64,000 bases of DNA from Pseudomonas azadiae (lineage in GTDB: Bacteria; Pseudomonadota; Gammaproteobacteria; Pseudomonadales; Pseudomonadaceae). Shown piece after piece: positions 41,806 to 52,900 of this stretch. The stretch is from positions 1,736,001-1,800,000 of the forward strand of contig NZ_JAHSTY010000002.1 of NCBI RefSeq assembly GCF_019145355.1, written 5' to 3'. The notes below the pieces were generated by a model. It saw only the letters and a program-made list of their open reading frames with translations, ran no database searches and had not been told where the DNA came from. Numbering within the stretch: position 1 is the first letter of the stretch; every line of letters begins with the position of its first letter. The translations under genes were made by a program, and so were the position numbers.

Positions 41806-43836
41806 GTGAGCATCAATCTCGATCAGGCACAGCAGACCTTCATCGTCGAGGCGCGCGAACTGCTGCAGGCCATGGAGCAATCCCTGCTGCAACTGGAGAG
41901 CGAGCCCGGCGATGAAGATGCCATCGGCGCGATATTCCGCGCCGCGCACACCATCAAGGGCTCCGCCGGGCTGTTCGGCCTGGCGCCGATCGTGGGCTTT
42001 ACCCATATCGTCGAAGACGTGCTCGACCGCCTGCGCGACGGCAGTGTGGCGGTGGACGCCGCCCTGATCGCGTTGCTGCTCAAGTGCGGCGACCACATGC
42101 TTGAACTGATTGAAGTGGTGGCCAGCCGCGGTGAGCCGCTGACACCGGCCGCGTTGGAGCGCGGTGAGGCGTTGCGCGAGGCGCTGAGTGCCTATCAGCC
42201 GATACACTCGGCCCCCGCCGGCGTCGAAATCGCTGTGGTGGATGACGACACGGCAACCGAAGTGCTTTGGCATATTTCCCTGCGCTTTGGCGTCGACGTC
42301 TTCCGCAACGGCATGGACCCGCTGTCCTTCCTGCGCTACCTCGACACCCTCGGCACGCTGTTGCAGGTCACCACCCTGACCGACGGCATTCCTGCCGTGG
42401 ACAGCTGGGACCCGGAAAGCTGCTACCTGGGGTTCGAGATCGACCTGCGCTCGACCGCCAGCCACGCCACCCTTAACGAAGTGTTCGACTTTGTGCGTGA
42501 CGACTGTGAAGTCATCATCAGCGCCGTCGACGAACCCGACGACAGCACTGCCAGCCCCGTAACCGAGCTGGTCACCCACGCCGAATACGCCCCACCCGCG
42601 CCGCAACGCGTGGCAGCGACCAGTGAAAAGTCTCGGGACGGCAACTACGTGAGGGTCAATGCCGACAAGCTCGATGAGCTGATCAACCTGGTCGGTGAGC
42701 TGGTGATCGCCAGCGCCGGTGCGAGCCTGCTGGCGCGGTCCTGCAACAACGACCCACTGCAAGAAGCCACCTCCACCGTATCGGGGCTGGTGGAAGAGAT
42801 CCTCGATGGCGCGCTGCACCTGCGCATGATCCCCATCGGCGACACGTTCAACCGCTTTCGCCGCGTGGTGCGCGATGTCAGCCAGGAACTGGGCAAGGAC
42901 ATCGACCTGATCATCAGCGGCGCGGAAACCGAACTGGACAAAACCGTGGTGGAGAAAATCGGCGACCCGCTGATGCACCTGCTGCGCAATGCCATGGACC
43001 ACGGCATCGAAAACGCCGACGCACGGCTGGCCGCCGGCAAGTCGGCCAAGGGGCACCTGAGCCTGAATGCCTACCACGACTCCGGCAGCATCGTGATCGA
43101 AATCGCCGATGACGGCGCCGGGCTCAACCGCGAGCGCATCCTGGAAAAAGCCCAGGAACGCGGGCTGGTCGCCAGCGGTGCGGTGCTCACCGACCAGGAA
43201 ATCTACAACCTGATTTTCGAAGCCGGTTTCTCCACGGCCGAGGCGGTGACCAACCTCTCGGGGCGCGGCGTCGGCATGGATGTGGTCAAGCGCAACATTA
43301 CCCTGCTGCGCGGCACCGTCGACCTCGACAGCCGCCCGGGCCAGGGCACGGTGATACGCATCCGCCTGCCGCTGACCCTGGCGATCATCAATGGCTTCCT
43401 GGTCGGCATCGACCAGTCCACCTACGTGATTCCGCTGGACATGGTCCAGGAATGCATCGAACTGGATGAACGCCAGCGCCAATCCAGCCGCAACCAGGGC
43501 TACCTGGACCTGCGCGGCGAGGTATTGCCACTGGTGGACCTGCGCGACCACTTCAGCCACGAAGGCCTGGCGGCCCGCCGCCAGAATGTGGTGGTGGTGC
43601 GTTATGCCGAGCACAAGGCCGGGTTGGTGGTGGATGACCTGCTCGGCGAGTTCCAGACCGTGATCAAACCCTTGGGCAAGCTGTTCGGCGCGCTGCGCGG
43701 CATCAGCGGCTCGACCATCCTGGGCAGCGGCGCGGTAGCGCTGATCCTGGACATACCGGCACTGCTCAATCAAATCGTACAACAAGAAGCCCGCACGCCC
43801 CAGGCGCCTCAATCGCCCCCGGTCGTCGTTCGCTGA
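41806..43836 (+). CDS. cheA: Chemotaxis histidine kinase
   Basis: A 676-residue CheA. The Hpt domain has H48 in [13 protein letters not shown]. Residues about 140-265 form an intermediate domain ([20 protein letters not shown]) that may take the place of the CheY-binding P2. The dimerisation and ATP-binding domains follow ([30 protein letters not shown]), then a CheW-like regulatory domain ([38 protein letters not shown]). The start is GTG at 41806 behind AAGGAAGG. It phosphorylates the CheY-like regulator and the CheB of this cluster. Confidence 0.95.
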   Translation: MSINLDQAQQTFIVEARELLQAMEQSLLQLESEPGDEDAIGAIFRAAHTIKGSAGLFGLAPIVGFTHIVEDVLDRLRDGSVAVDAALIALLLKCGDHMLELIEVVASRGEPLTPAALERGEALREALSAYQPIHSAPAGVEIAVVDDDTATEVLWHISLRFGVDVFRNGMDPLSFLRYLDTLGTLLQVTTLTDGIPAVDSWDPESCYLGFEIDLRSTASHATLNEVFDFVRDDCEVIISAVDEPDDSTASPVTELVTHAEYAPPAPQRVAATSEKSRDGNYVRVNADKLDELINLVGELVIASAGASLLARSCNNDPLQEATSTVSGLVEEILDGALHLRMIPIGDTFNRFRRVVRDVSQELGKDIDLIISGAETELDKTVVEKIGDPLMHLLRNAMDHGIENADARLAAGKSAKGHLSLNAYHDSGSIVIEIADDGAGLNRERILEKAQERGLVASGAVLTDQEIYNLIFEAGFSTAEAVTNLSGRGVGMDVVKRNITLLRGTVDLDSRPGQGTVIRIRLPLTLAIINGFLVGIDQSTYVIPLDMVQECIELDERQRQSSRNQGYLDLRGEVLPLVDLRDHFSHEGLAARRQNVVVVRYAEHKAGLVVDDLLGEFQTVIKPLGKLFGALRGISGSTILGSGAVALILDIPALLNQIVQQEARTPQAPQSPPVVVR

Positions 43837-43865
43837 CGTATTTGCTTTTCCATGGAGGTTCCCTG

Positions 43866-45524
43866 ATGAAATGGTTCTACGATCTTAAAATTTCCACCAA
43901 GCTGATCAGCTCATTCCTGGTGGTCCTGGCGCTGACGGCGATCATGGGCGTGTTCGCCATCCTCCAGCTTGGCGCCGTCAACCACGCGGCGCAGGACATC
44001 AGGGGCAATTGGATGCCTTCGATGCGTGCGGCGGCCGGCATGCGTTTTTTTGCCGCCAACTATCGCTTGAAGGAAAACCGCAACATCGGCACCGAAGTCG
44101 CCGAGGAAAAAGCCCAGGCCGAGCGCGAAGCCGTCGAGGCTCGCCAGCAGTTCGAAACCCGGCTGGGCACCTACGAGCAATTGATCTCGAACGACGAAGA
44201 CCGCCAGCTCCTGGCCAGCGTGAAGAGCACCTGGAGCGCTTACCTGGCGTCCAGCCAGCAACTGTTCGAGCTGTCCCGACAAAATCAGGAAGCCCAGGCG
44301 CGCGCCGTGCTGCGCGGCGACTCCAAGGTGCACTTCGATGAGTTGACCAGCCGTCTGCAAAAAATGGTCGAACTCAACGACGCAGGCGCCACCGTGGCCG
44401 GCGACAAGGGTTCGGCGCTGTATGAAAGCTCACGCCTGTTGATCATCGTGGTACTGGGCGCCGCGCTGCTGATCGGCCTGGGCCTGGCGCTGTTCATTGC
44501 GCGGATCATTTCCCGCCCGCTGCGACTGGCCGCGAGCGCCGCCGAGCAGTTGGCCGAAGGTAACCTCAACACCCCTATCGCGCCAGGCTCGAAGGACGAA
44601 ACCGGCATGGTGCTCAATGCCATGCGCAATATGGTCGGCAAACTCGCGCTGATCATTGGCGAAGTGCGCAACGCCGCCGACAACCTGGCCAGCGCCTCGG
44701 AGCAAGTCAGCGCCACCGCGCAGTCAATGAGCCAGGCCACCAGTGAGCAGGCCGCCAGCGTCGAGGAAACCAGCGCGTCGGTGGAACAGATGAGCGCCAG
44801 CATCAACCAGAACACCGAGAACGCCAAGGTCACCGATGGCATGGCCAGCAAGGCCGCCAAGGAAGCCACCGACGGCGGCGAGTCGGTGCAGCAGACCGTG
44901 GTGGCGATGAAGAAAATCGCCCAGCGCATCAGCATCATCGATGACATTGCCTACCAGACCAACCTGCTGGCGCTCAACGCCGCCATCGAGGCGGCACGGG
45001 CCGGCGAGCACGGCAAGGGCTTCGCCGTGGTGGCCGCCGAAGTGCGCAAACTGGCGGAGCGCAGCCAGGTCGCCGCCCAGGAAATCGGCGAATTGTCGTC
45101 CAGCAGCGTGGACATGGCGGAGAAAGCCGGCAAGTTGCTCGACGAAATGGTGCCCTCCATCAACAAGACGTCCGACCTGGTGCAGGAAATCAGCGCCGCG
45201 TCCGAGGAACAGGCCGCGGGTGTCGCGCAGATCAACACGGCCATGACCCAACTCAACCAGGTGACCCAGCAGAACGCCTCCAGCAGCGAGGAGCTGGCCG
45301 CCACCGCCGAAGAAATGAGCAGCCAGGCCGAACAGCTGCAACAAGCGATGAGTTTCTTCGTGCTTGATTCGGCCCCCAGGGCTGTTGCTAACAGCCACAA
45401 CGGGGAGAACCCGGGCAGCAAGCCAAACCGCCAGCCACCGCGCCCGGCACCGCAGGCACCGCGCAAGGCGTTTGCCTACAACATGGCCAGCGCACCGGAC
45501 GAATCGGAATTCACCCGTTTCTGA
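43866..45524 (+). CDS. Methyl-accepting chemotaxis protein, 4HB sensor
   Basis: A 552-residue receptor: membrane helix [20 protein letters not shown], a periplasmic four-helix-bundle domain (about 35-190, helices with [18 protein letters not shown]), membrane helix [24 protein letters not shown], and an MCP signalling domain with tip [20 protein letters not shown]. The C-terminus ends in SEFTRF, reminiscent of the x-x-x-x-F docking peptide for CheR, though the usual tryptophan is missing. The ATG at 43866 follows a GGAGG. Ligand unknown. Confidence 0.92.
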   Translation: MKWFYDLKISTKLISSFLVVLALTAIMGVFAILQLGAVNHAAQDIRGNWMPSMRAAAGMRFFAANYRLKENRNIGTEVAEEKAQAEREAVEARQQFETRLGTYEQLISNDEDRQLLASVKSTWSAYLASSQQLFELSRQNQEAQARAVLRGDSKVHFDELTSRLQKMVELNDAGATVAGDKGSALYESSRLLIIVVLGAALLIGLGLALFIARIISRPLRLAASAAEQLAEGNLNTPIAPGSKDETGMVLNAMRNMVGKLALIIGEVRNAADNLASASEQVSATAQSMSQATSEQAASVEETSASVEQMSASINQNTENAKVTDGMASKAAKEATDGGESVQQTVVAMKKIAQRISIIDDIAYQTNLLALNAAIEAARAGEHGKGFAVVAAEVRKLAERSQVAAQEIGELSSSSVDMAEKAGKLLDEMVPSINKTSDLVQEISAASEEQAAGVAQINTAMTQLNQVTQQNASSSEELAATAEEMSSQAEQLQQAMSFFVLDSAPRAVANSHNGENPGSKPNRQPPRPAPQAPRKAFAYNMASAPDESEFTRF

Positions 45525-45560
45525 TGGCAACCATCACTGCGGGCTTACAGGGAGAATGAC

Positions 45561-46100
45561 ATGGGTGCACTGATGACTACCCGGCATACCGCGATGGCGG
45601 CCGATGAGGATGCGCAATACCTGACCTTCATGCTCGGGGGCGAGATGTTCGCCATCGGTATTCTGGGCATCAAGGAAATTATCGAATACGGCAGCCTGAC
45701 CGTGGTGCCGATGATGCCCGCGTTCGTGCGCGGCGTGATCAACCTGCGCGGCGCCGTGGTGCCGGTGGTGGACCTCTCGGCGCGTTTCGGCCGGGCGAAC
45801 TCGCCGATTACCCGGCGCTCCTGCGTGATCATTATCGAAGCGAGCACCGAAGACAGTCGGCCCCAGGACATCGGGTTGTTGGTGGACACGGTTTCGGCGG
45901 TACAGGAGATCCCGGCGGCGCAGATCGAGCCCCCGCCCAGCTTTGGCGCGCGGATCCGCGCCGACTTCATCGGTGGGATGGCCAAGGTCGAAGGCAAGTT
46001 CGTGATTGTGCTGGAGGTGGACAAAGTGCTGTCTATCGATGAGATGTCCAGCCTGGCCGAAAGCGCCCAGGCGCCGACGCTCGACCTCGACCCACGTTGA
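45561..46100 (+). CDS. cheW: Chemotaxis coupling protein
   Basis: A 179-residue CheW: TFMLGGEMFAIGILGIKEII, PMMPAFVRGVINLRGAVVPV, VDLSARFGR and LLVDTVSAVQEIP are the standard two-SH3-like-subdomain signature. It bridges the receptors and CheA. The ATG at 45561 follows AGGGAGAATGAC; a second ATG four codons in is possible. It sits 36 bases after the MCP gene. Confidence 0.94.
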   Translation: MGALMTTRHTAMAADEDAQYLTFMLGGEMFAIGILGIKEIIEYGSLTVVPMMPAFVRGVINLRGAVVPVVDLSARFGRANSPITRRSCVIIIEASTEDSRPQDIGLLVDTVSAVQEIPAAQIEPPPSFGARIRADFIGGMAKVEGKFVIVLEVDKVLSIDEMSSLAESAQAPTLDLDPR

Positions 46101-46109
46101 GGCCCGACC

Positions 46110-46919
46110 ATGTCAGACGCCGCCGCACTTGATGACCGTGAATTCGGTCAATTCCAATCCTGGTTGTACCGCGCGGCAGGCATCAACCTGTCGCCGGCCA
46201 AGAAAGCCCTGGTGGCCGGGCGGCTGTCCAAGCGCCTCAAGCACTATGAGCTGGACAGCTATGGGGACTATTTCAAGCTGATCATGAGCGATCAGCGCAC
46301 GGGAGAACTGCAAGTCGCGCTGGACCTGCTGACCACCAACGAGACCTACTTTTTCCGCGAGCCCAAGCACTTCGATTTCCTGCGTCAGCAGGTATTGCCC
46401 AAGGCCGCGCCGGGCAAGGTGTTTCGCGTCTGGAGCGCGGCCAGCTCCTCGGGCGAAGAACCCTACAGCCTGGCGATGACCCTGGCCGAGAGCCTGGGTA
46501 CCACGCCCTGGGAAGTGATCGGCTCGGACATCAGCACCCAGGTGCTGGCCAAGGCGCGCAACGGGCATTACTCCATGGAGCGTACCGGCACCCTGCCCCA
46601 GCCGCTGCTGACCAAGTACTGCCTCAAGGGGATCGGCCGCCAGGAAGGCACCTTCCTGATCGACAAGGCCTTGCGCAACCGCGTCAACTTTGTGCAAGTC
46701 AACCTGAACGAGCCGCTGCCGGCGCTCGGCGAGTTCGATGTGATCTTCCTGCGTAACGTCATGATCTATTTCGACCAGCAGACCAAGCGCCAGGTGGTCG
46801 CACGTTTGTTGCCGCTGCTCAAGCCCGGCGGCTATTTCATCATCAGTCACTCGGAAAGCCTCAACGGGGTCAATGACACCTTGAAGCTGGTGGCGCCGTC
46901 GATCTACCACAAGCCATGA
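46110..46919 (+). CDS. cheR: Chemoreceptor methyltransferase
   Basis: A 269-residue CheR. It has an N-terminal helical domain (YRAAGINLSPAKKALVAGRL), a Rossmann methyltransferase domain with VWSAASSSGEEPYSLAMTL, IGSDISTQVLAKARNGHY and DVIFLRNVMIYFDQQTKRQV, and GGYFIISHSESL. It methylates glutamates on receptors using S-adenosylmethionine. The stop overlaps the cheD start by four bases (ATGA). Confidence 0.95.
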   Translation: MSDAAALDDREFGQFQSWLYRAAGINLSPAKKALVAGRLSKRLKHYELDSYGDYFKLIMSDQRTGELQVALDLLTTNETYFFREPKHFDFLRQQVLPKAAPGKVFRVWSAASSSGEEPYSLAMTLAESLGTTPWEVIGSDISTQVLAKARNGHYSMERTGTLPQPLLTKYCLKGIGRQEGTFLIDKALRNRVNFVQVNLNEPLPALGEFDVIFLRNVMIYFDQQTKRQVVARLLPLLKPGGYFIISHSESLNGVNDTLKLVAPSIYHKP

Positions 46920-47437
46920 AAAAGCCCCTCGGTGCGGCCGAAGTGGTGTTGGCGCCAGGCCAGGTCAGTTTTGCCACGCGGCCGACGCGCCTGCGCACCT
47001 TGCTCGGCTCCTGCGTGGCGTTCACGTTCTGGCATCCGCAACGGCTGATCGGCGGCATGTGCCATTTCATGCTGCCGGCGCGCTTGCGCAACAATCAACC
47101 GCTGGATGGCAAATACGGCGACGAAGCGCTGGAATTACTGCTTCGGCACGCGCGCGTGCATGGCACGCGAGCGCAGGAGTACCAAGTGAAGGCGTTCGGC
47201 GGTGGCCAAATGTTCCCCGCGGAGCAGCACCAGAATGTGGCCAGCTTGAATATCCGCGCAGCGCTGGCCCTGGCCGAGCACCACCATTTGCACCTGGCGG
47301 CCCAGGACATGGGCAGCACCGGCTATCGCGCTATTGTGTTCGACCTGTGGAACGGCAACGTCTGGGTCCGGCATCAACCAATGGGACTACTTGAAAACAA
47401 TGCCTTCGAAAAAAATCAGTGTATTGCTGGTCGATGA
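46916..47437 (+). CDS. cheD: Chemoreceptor glutamine deamidase
   Basis: A 173-residue Che[21 protein letters not shown] contains the catalytic cysteine in G-S-C and the following H-x-x-x-x-x-G motif, and KAFGGGQMF is typical of the fold. It deamidates receptor glutamines and can regulate CheB. The ATG at 46916 overlaps the cheR end. The 3' end overlaps the cheB start by 38 bases, an unusually long overlap that suggests tight coupling. Confidence 0.93.
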   Translation: MKKPLGAAEVVLAPGQVSFATRPTRLRTLLGSCVAFTFWHPQRLIGGMCHFMLPARLRNNQPLDGKYGDEALELLLRHARVHGTRAQEYQVKAFGGGQMFPAEQHQNVASLNIRAALALAEHHHLHLAAQDMGSTGYRAIVFDLWNGNVWVRHQPMGLLENNAFEKNQCIAGR

Positions 47438-48482
47438 CTCGGCCGTGGTGCGCCAGGTGCTGCTGGCGATCTTCAACGACACGCCGGACATTCACGTGAT
47501 GGGCGCGGCTTCCGACCCGATTTTCGCGATGGACAAACTCGCCCGCGAGTGGCCGGACGTGATCGTGCTGGATGTGGAAATGCCGCGCATGGACGGCATC
47601 ACCTTTCTGCGCAAAATCATGAGTGAGCGGCCGACACCGGTGGTGATCTGCTCCTCACTGACCCAGAAAGGCGCGGAGACCTCGCTGCAAGCGCTGTCGG
47701 CCGGCGCGGTGGAAATCATCACCAAGCCCACCACCGGGTTGAAGAACTTCCTGATCGAGTCGGCGGCCGAGCTGGTCGCGGCGATCCGCGCCGCGGCCCA
47801 TTCCAATGTCAAGAACCTGGGCAAGCGCACGGCGCGACCGACGCCCGCAGCCGCACCCGCGGGCAAGCTCAGCGCCGATGCGATTCTGCCCGCCGCCAAC
47901 GGCCAGGCCATGGCCCAGACCACCGAACGTATTGTCGCCATCGGCACCTCCACCGGCGGCACCCAGGCGCTGGAAGCGGTGCTGACCGCGCTGCCAAGGG
48001 TATGCCCGGGCATGGTGATCGTGCAGCACATGCCGGAGAAGTTCACCGCGTCCTTTGCCGAACGCCTCAACAGTGTGTGCCAGATCGAGGTGCGCGAGGC
48101 CCGCAACAACGACCGCATACTCCCCGGCCTGGCGCTGATCGCTCCCGGTGGCAAGCACTTGATGGTGACGCGAAGTGGTGCCTTTTATCACGCGCAGGTC
48201 ATCGACGGGCCGCTGGTCAACCGCCACCGCCCCTCGGTGGATGTGCTGTTTCGCTCGGTGGCCAAGTTTGCCGGCAAGAACGCCACCGGCATCATTATGA
48301 CCGGCATGGGCGACGACGGCGCCCGGGGCCTCAAGGAAATGCTCGATGCCGGTGCGGCCACGGTGGCCCAGGACGAGGCCAGTTGCGTGGTGTTCGGCAT
48401 GCCCAAGGAAGCCATCAAGCTCAATGCCGCCCAGCGCATCATGGCGTTGCAGGATATTCACCAGGCGATATTGCATAAGTGA
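47400..48482 (+). CDS. cheB: Chemotaxis methylesterase/response regulator
   Basis: A 360-residue CheB. The receiver has D58 in [13 protein letters not shown], and the C-terminal methylesterase has the catalytic S184 in IGTSTGG, histidine in [10 protein letters not shown] and aspartate in [12 protein letters not shown] linker rich in alanine and proline joins the domains. It removes methyl groups from receptors after phosphorylation by CheA. The ATG at 47400 (MPSKKIS) lies inside the 3' end of cheD. Last gene of the chemosensory unit. Confidence 0.95.
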   Translation: MPSKKISVLLVDDSAVVRQVLLAIFNDTPDIHVMGAASDPIFAMDKLAREWPDVIVLDVEMPRMDGITFLRKIMSERPTPVVICSSLTQKGAETSLQALSAGAVEIITKPTTGLKNFLIESAAELVAAIRAAAHSNVKNLGKRTARPTPAAAPAGKLSADAILPAANGQAMAQTTERIVAIGTSTGGTQALEAVLTALPRVCPGMVIVQHMPEKFTASFAERLNSVCQIEVREARNNDRILPGLALIAPGGKHLMVTRSGAFYHAQVIDGPLVNRHRPSVDVLFRSVAKFAGKNATGIIMTGMGDDGARGLKEMLDAGAATVAQDEASCVVFGMPKEAIKLNAAQRIMALQDIHQAILHK

Positions 48483-48506
48483 GAAACGCACCACTGTTGC
48501 GCAACC

Positions 48507-48526
48507 GATAACAGTCCTTTGTTATC
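48507..48526. promoter_or_regulatory. Inverted repeat between cheB and mexE
   Basis: GATAAC (48507-48512) and GTTATC (48521-48526) with an 8-base loop lie 25 bases after the cheB stop. It could be part of a terminator or an operator for the pump operon. Confidence 0.35.
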
Positions 48527-48584
48527 ACGCCCATTGATAGCCCCCTAACGAAACCCCCATCCTAGAGGGCTAATCTCGCGCTTA

Positions 48585-48601
48585 TATCATTCCGAATGAT
48601 A
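48585..48601. promoter_or_regulatory. Palindrome upstream of mexE
   Basis: TATCATTCCGAATGATA is an inverted repeat with 7-base arms (TATCATT/AATGATA) around a short centre, about 85 bases before the mexE start. It is a candidate regulator site. It does not obviously match the MexT nod-box-like consensus. Confidence 0.4.
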
Positions 48602-48685
48602 GTTACCTTTGCTTCATTCGATTCGTGACATAGCACATCGCCGCGCATGATCCGCCCATCTCAAATACATTGGCGGATGCACCTC

Positions 48686-49927
48686 ATGGAACAGTCATTC
48701 AACTATTTGCGCTTACCCCTGGCGATTCTGGCCGTGGCGGTGATGAGCGCATGCGGCAAGGCCCCGGACCAGGCGGCCGCCATGCCGGCGCCCAAGGTCA
48801 GCGTGGCCAAGGTGCTGGAGCAACCGGTCAACGAGTGGGATGAGTTCACCGGTCGCCTGGAAGCCCCGGAGACCGTACAGATTCGTCCACGGGTTTCCGG
48901 CCAGATTGACCAAGTCGCTTTTACCGAAGGCGCTTTGGTCAAGAAAGGCGACCTGCTGTTCCAGATCGACCCGCGTCCGTTCCAGGCCGAAGTGCGCCGC
49001 CTTGAAGCCCAGCTTGCCCAAACCAAGGCCGCCGCCAGCCGCAGCGATAACGAAGCGCAACGTGGCGAACGCCTGCGCCAGAGTAATGCGATTTCCGCCG
49101 AACTGGCCGACTCGCGCACCACCGCCGCCCAGGAAGCCCGCGCCGCCGTCGCCGGGATCCAGGCGCAACTGGACCTGGCCAAGCTCAACCTGAGCTTCAC
49201 CCGCGTGACCTCGCCGATCAGCGGCCGCGTCAGCCGTGCCGAAATCACCGCCGGCAACCTGGTGACCGCCGATGTCACCGCCCTGACCAGCGTGGTGTCC
49301 ACCGACAAGGTCTACGCCTACTTCGACGCCGATGAGCGCGTGTTCCTCAAGTACACCGAACTGGCCCGCCAGGGCCGTCGCGGCGCAACCACACCGGTGT
49401 ACCTGGGCCTGTCGAATGAAAGCGGCAACCCGCACCTGGGCCAGATGAACTTCATCGACAACCAGGTCAACCCGGCCACCGGCACCATCCGGGGTCGCGC
49501 CGTGTTCGACAACAGCAAGGGCGAATACACCCCAGGCCTGTATGCACGCCTGAAGCTGGTCGGCAGCGGCACCTACTCCGCCGTGCTGATCAACGATGAA
49601 GCCGTCGGCACCGACCTGGGCAAGAAATTCGTGCTGGTGATGGACGGTGACAAGCCGGCCTATCGCTCGGTGGAACTGGGGCCGAAGATCGAAGGGTTGC
49701 GCATCGTGCGCAGCGGCCTGACCAAGGACGACACCGTGATCGTCAAGGGCCTGCAGCGTGCGCGTCCCGGCTCTCCGGTCGCTCCGGAAACCATCCCGAT
49801 GGCCAGCCAGGAAACCCTCGCCGCCTTGGCCCAACAACGACAAGCGCTGGAAGCGAGCAACCTGGAACAGGTCGCGCCGCAAAAAGCCGCGCCCAAACTG
49901 GCCAGTAGCGCGACTCCACGCGGTTAA
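48686..49927 (+). CDS. mexE: RND efflux periplasmic adaptor MexE
   Basis: A 413-residue membrane-fusion lipoprotein with lipobox MSAC (C23). Long identical stretches with P. aeruginosa MexE are recalled, such as NEWDEFTGRLEAPE, VKKGDLLFQIDPRPF, ISAELADSRTTAAQEA and DKVYAYFDADERVFLKY. Domains in order are barrel-sandwich hybrid, alpha hairpin and beta barrel. It links MexF to OprN for export of drugs and signal precursors. The ATG at 48686 is preferred (GGATGCACCTC before it). First gene of the operon. Confidence 0.95.
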   Translation: MEQSFNYLRLPLAILAVAVMSACGKAPDQAAAMPAPKVSVAKVLEQPVNEWDEFTGRLEAPETVQIRPRVSGQIDQVAFTEGALVKKGDLLFQIDPRPFQAEVRRLEAQLAQTKAAASRSDNEAQRGERLRQSNAISAELADSRTTAAQEARAAVAGIQAQLDLAKLNLSFTRVTSPISGRVSRAEITAGNLVTADVTALTSVVSTDKVYAYFDADERVFLKYTELARQGRRGATTPVYLGLSNESGNPHLGQMNFIDNQVNPATGTIRGRAVFDNSKGEYTPGLYARLKLVGSGTYSAVLINDEAVGTDLGKKFVLVMDGDKPAYRSVELGPKIEGLRIVRSGLTKDDTVIVKGLQRARPGSPVAPETIPMASQETLAALAQQRQALEASNLEQVAPQKAAPKLASSATPRG

Positions 49928-49942
49928 GGGATACGACTCAAG

Positions 49943-52900
49943 ATGAATTTTTCCAAGTTCTTCATTTCGCGGCCGATCTTCGCAGCGGTGCTGTCGCTGC
50001 TGATCCTGATCGCCGGCGCGATTTCGCTGTTCCAGTTGCCGATCAGCGAATACCCGGAAGTGGTGCCACCGACCGTCGTGGTCCGCGCCAACTTCCCGGG
50101 CGCCAACCCCAAGGTCATCGGTGAAACCGTGGCGGCACCGCTGGAGCAGGCGATCACCGGCGTCGAGAACATGCTGTACATGTCCTCGCAGTCGACCGCT
50201 GACGGCAAGCTGACCCTGACCATCACCTTCGCCCTGGGCACCGACCTGGACAACGCGCAGGTACAGGTACAGAACCGTGTCACCCGCACGCAGCCAAAAC
50301 TGCCGGAGGAAGTGACGCGCATTGGTATCACCGTGGACAAGGCCTCCCCCGACCTGACCATGGTGGTGCACTTGACCTCGCCGGATCAGCGCTACGACAT
50401 GCTGTACCTGTCCAACTACGCGATCCTTAACATCAAGGATGAGTTGGCGCGACTCGGCGGCGTGGGCGATGTGCAGTTGTTCGGCATGGGCGATTACTCG
50501 CTGCGCGTCTGGCTGGACCCGAACAAGACTGCTTCGCGTAACTTGACCGCGACCGATGTGGTCACCGCGATCCGTGAGCAGAACCGTCAGGTGGCGGCCG
50601 GCGCCCTGGGTGCGCAACCCGCACCGAGTGACACCAGCTTCCAGTTGTCGGTCAACACCCAAGGCCGCCTGGTCACCGAGGAAGAGTTCGAGAACATTGT
50701 GATTCGCGCCGGCGCCAACGGTGAAATCACCCGCCTCAAGGACATCGCCCGGGTTGAGCTGGGCTCCAGCCAATACGCGCTGCGCTCGCTGATCGACAAC
50801 CAGCCGGCCGTTGCGATCCCGATTTTCCAACGCCCAGGCTCCAACGCCATCGACATCTCCAACGATGTGCGCAGCAAGATGGCCGAGCTTAAAAAGGGCT
50901 TCCCGGCGGGCATGGATTACCGCATCGCCTATGACCCGACGATCTTTGTGCGCGGCTCCATCGAAGCGGTGGTGCACACCCTGTTCGAAGCGCTGATCCT
51001 CGTGGTGCTGGTGGTGATCCTGTTCCTGCAGACCTGGCGCGCCTCGATCATTCCGTTGGTGGCGGTGCCGGTCTCGTTGATCGGTACGTTTGCGGTGATG
51101 CACCTGTTTGGGTTCTCGCTGAACGCGCTGTCATTGTTCGGCTTGGTACTGGCCATCGGCATCGTGGTCGACGACGCCATCGTGGTGGTGGAGAACGTCG
51201 AACGCAATATCGAGCTGGGCCTGGAACCGTTCCCGGCCACTGAAAAAGCCATGAGCGAAGTGACCGGGCCGATCATCGCCACGGCGCTGGTGCTGTGCGC
51301 GGTGTTCATTCCAGCCGCGTTTATCAGTGGCTTGACCGGACAGTTCTACAAACAGTTCGCCTTGACCATTGCGATCTCGACAGTGATCTCGGCCTTCAAC
51401 TCGCTGACCCTGTCCCCTGCCCTGGCTGCCGTGTTGCTGCGGGCTCACGACGCACCGAAGGATCGCTTCTCGCGGTTCCTCGACAAGCTCTTCGGCGGCT
51501 GGTTGTTCCGTCCCTTCAACCGCTTTTTCGAAAAAGCCAGCCATGGCTACGTGGGTACCGTGCGCCGAGTGATTCGCGGCAGCGGCATTGCCCTGTTCGT
51601 GTACGCCGGCTTGATGGTGCTGACCTTCTTCGGCTTTGCCCACACCCCGACCGGTTTCGTACCGGCCCAGGACAAGCAATACCTGGTGGCCTTCGCGCAA
51701 TTGCCCGATGCCGCAAGCCTGGACCGCACCGAAAACGTGATGAAGCGCATGTCCGATATCGCGCTGAAACAGCCCGGCGTGGAAAGCGCGATTGCCTTCC
51801 CTGGCCTGTCGATCAACGGTTTCACCAACAGCCCCAACAGCGGCATCGTGTTCGTGACCCTGAAGCCCTTCGATGAGCGCAAAGACGCGAGCATGTCCGC
51901 CGGTGCGATTGCCGGTGCGCTGAACGGCCAGTACAGCAACATCGAAGAAGCGTATATGGCGATCTTCCCACCGCCGCCGGTACAGGGCCTGGGTACGATT
52001 GGTGGCTTCCGCCTGCAGATCGAAGACCGTGGCAACCTCGGCTACGACGAGCTGTACAAGGAAGTGCAGAACATCATTACCAAGAGCCATGGCGTACCGG
52101 AGTTGTTCGGCCTGTTCACCAGCTACACGGTCAACGTGCCCCAGGTCGATGCCGCCATCGACCGTGAAAAGGCCAAGACCCACGGCGTGGCGATCAGCGA
52201 CATCTTCGACACCCTGCAGGTCTACCTGGGTTCGTTGTATGCCAACGACTTCAACCGCTTCGGGCGCACCTACCAGGTCAACGTGCAGGCCGAGCAACAG
52301 TTCCGCCAGGACTCCGATCAGATCGGCCAGCTGAAAGTGCGCAACAACAAAGGCGAGATGATCCCGTTGGCGACCTTTATCAAGGTCAGCGACACCTCGG
52401 GTCCCGACCGCGTGATGCACTACAACGGCTTTATCACCGCTGAAATCAACGGCAACGCCGCACCGGGCTACAGCTCCGGCCAGGCCCAGGTCGCGATTGA
52501 AAAACTGTTGAAGGATGAACTGCCCAACGGCATGACCTACGAGTGGACCGACCTGACTTATCAGCAAATCCTCTCGGGCAACACCGCGCTGTTCGTGTTC
52601 CCGCTCTGCGTACTGCTGGCGTTCCTGGTACTGGCCGCCCAATACGAAAGCTGGAGCCTGCCGCTGGCGGTGATCCTGATCGTACCGATGACGCTGCTGT
52701 CGGCGATTACCGGGGTGATCATCTCGGGCGGCGACAACAACATCTTCACCCAGATCGGCCTGATCGTACTGGTGGGCCTGGCGTGCAAGAACGCGATTCT
52801 GATCGTCGAGTTCGCCAAGGACAAACAGGAGGAAGGCCTCGACCCGCTCGCGGCGGTGCTGGAAGCCTGCCGTCTGCGTCTGCGGCCGATCCTGATGACC

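Noticed and set aside
41659..43812. A 717-codon antisense open frame across cheA
   Set aside because: The plus-strand CheA is complete with all motifs; the antisense product is His/Gln/Val-rich nonsense typical of GC-rich mirror frames.
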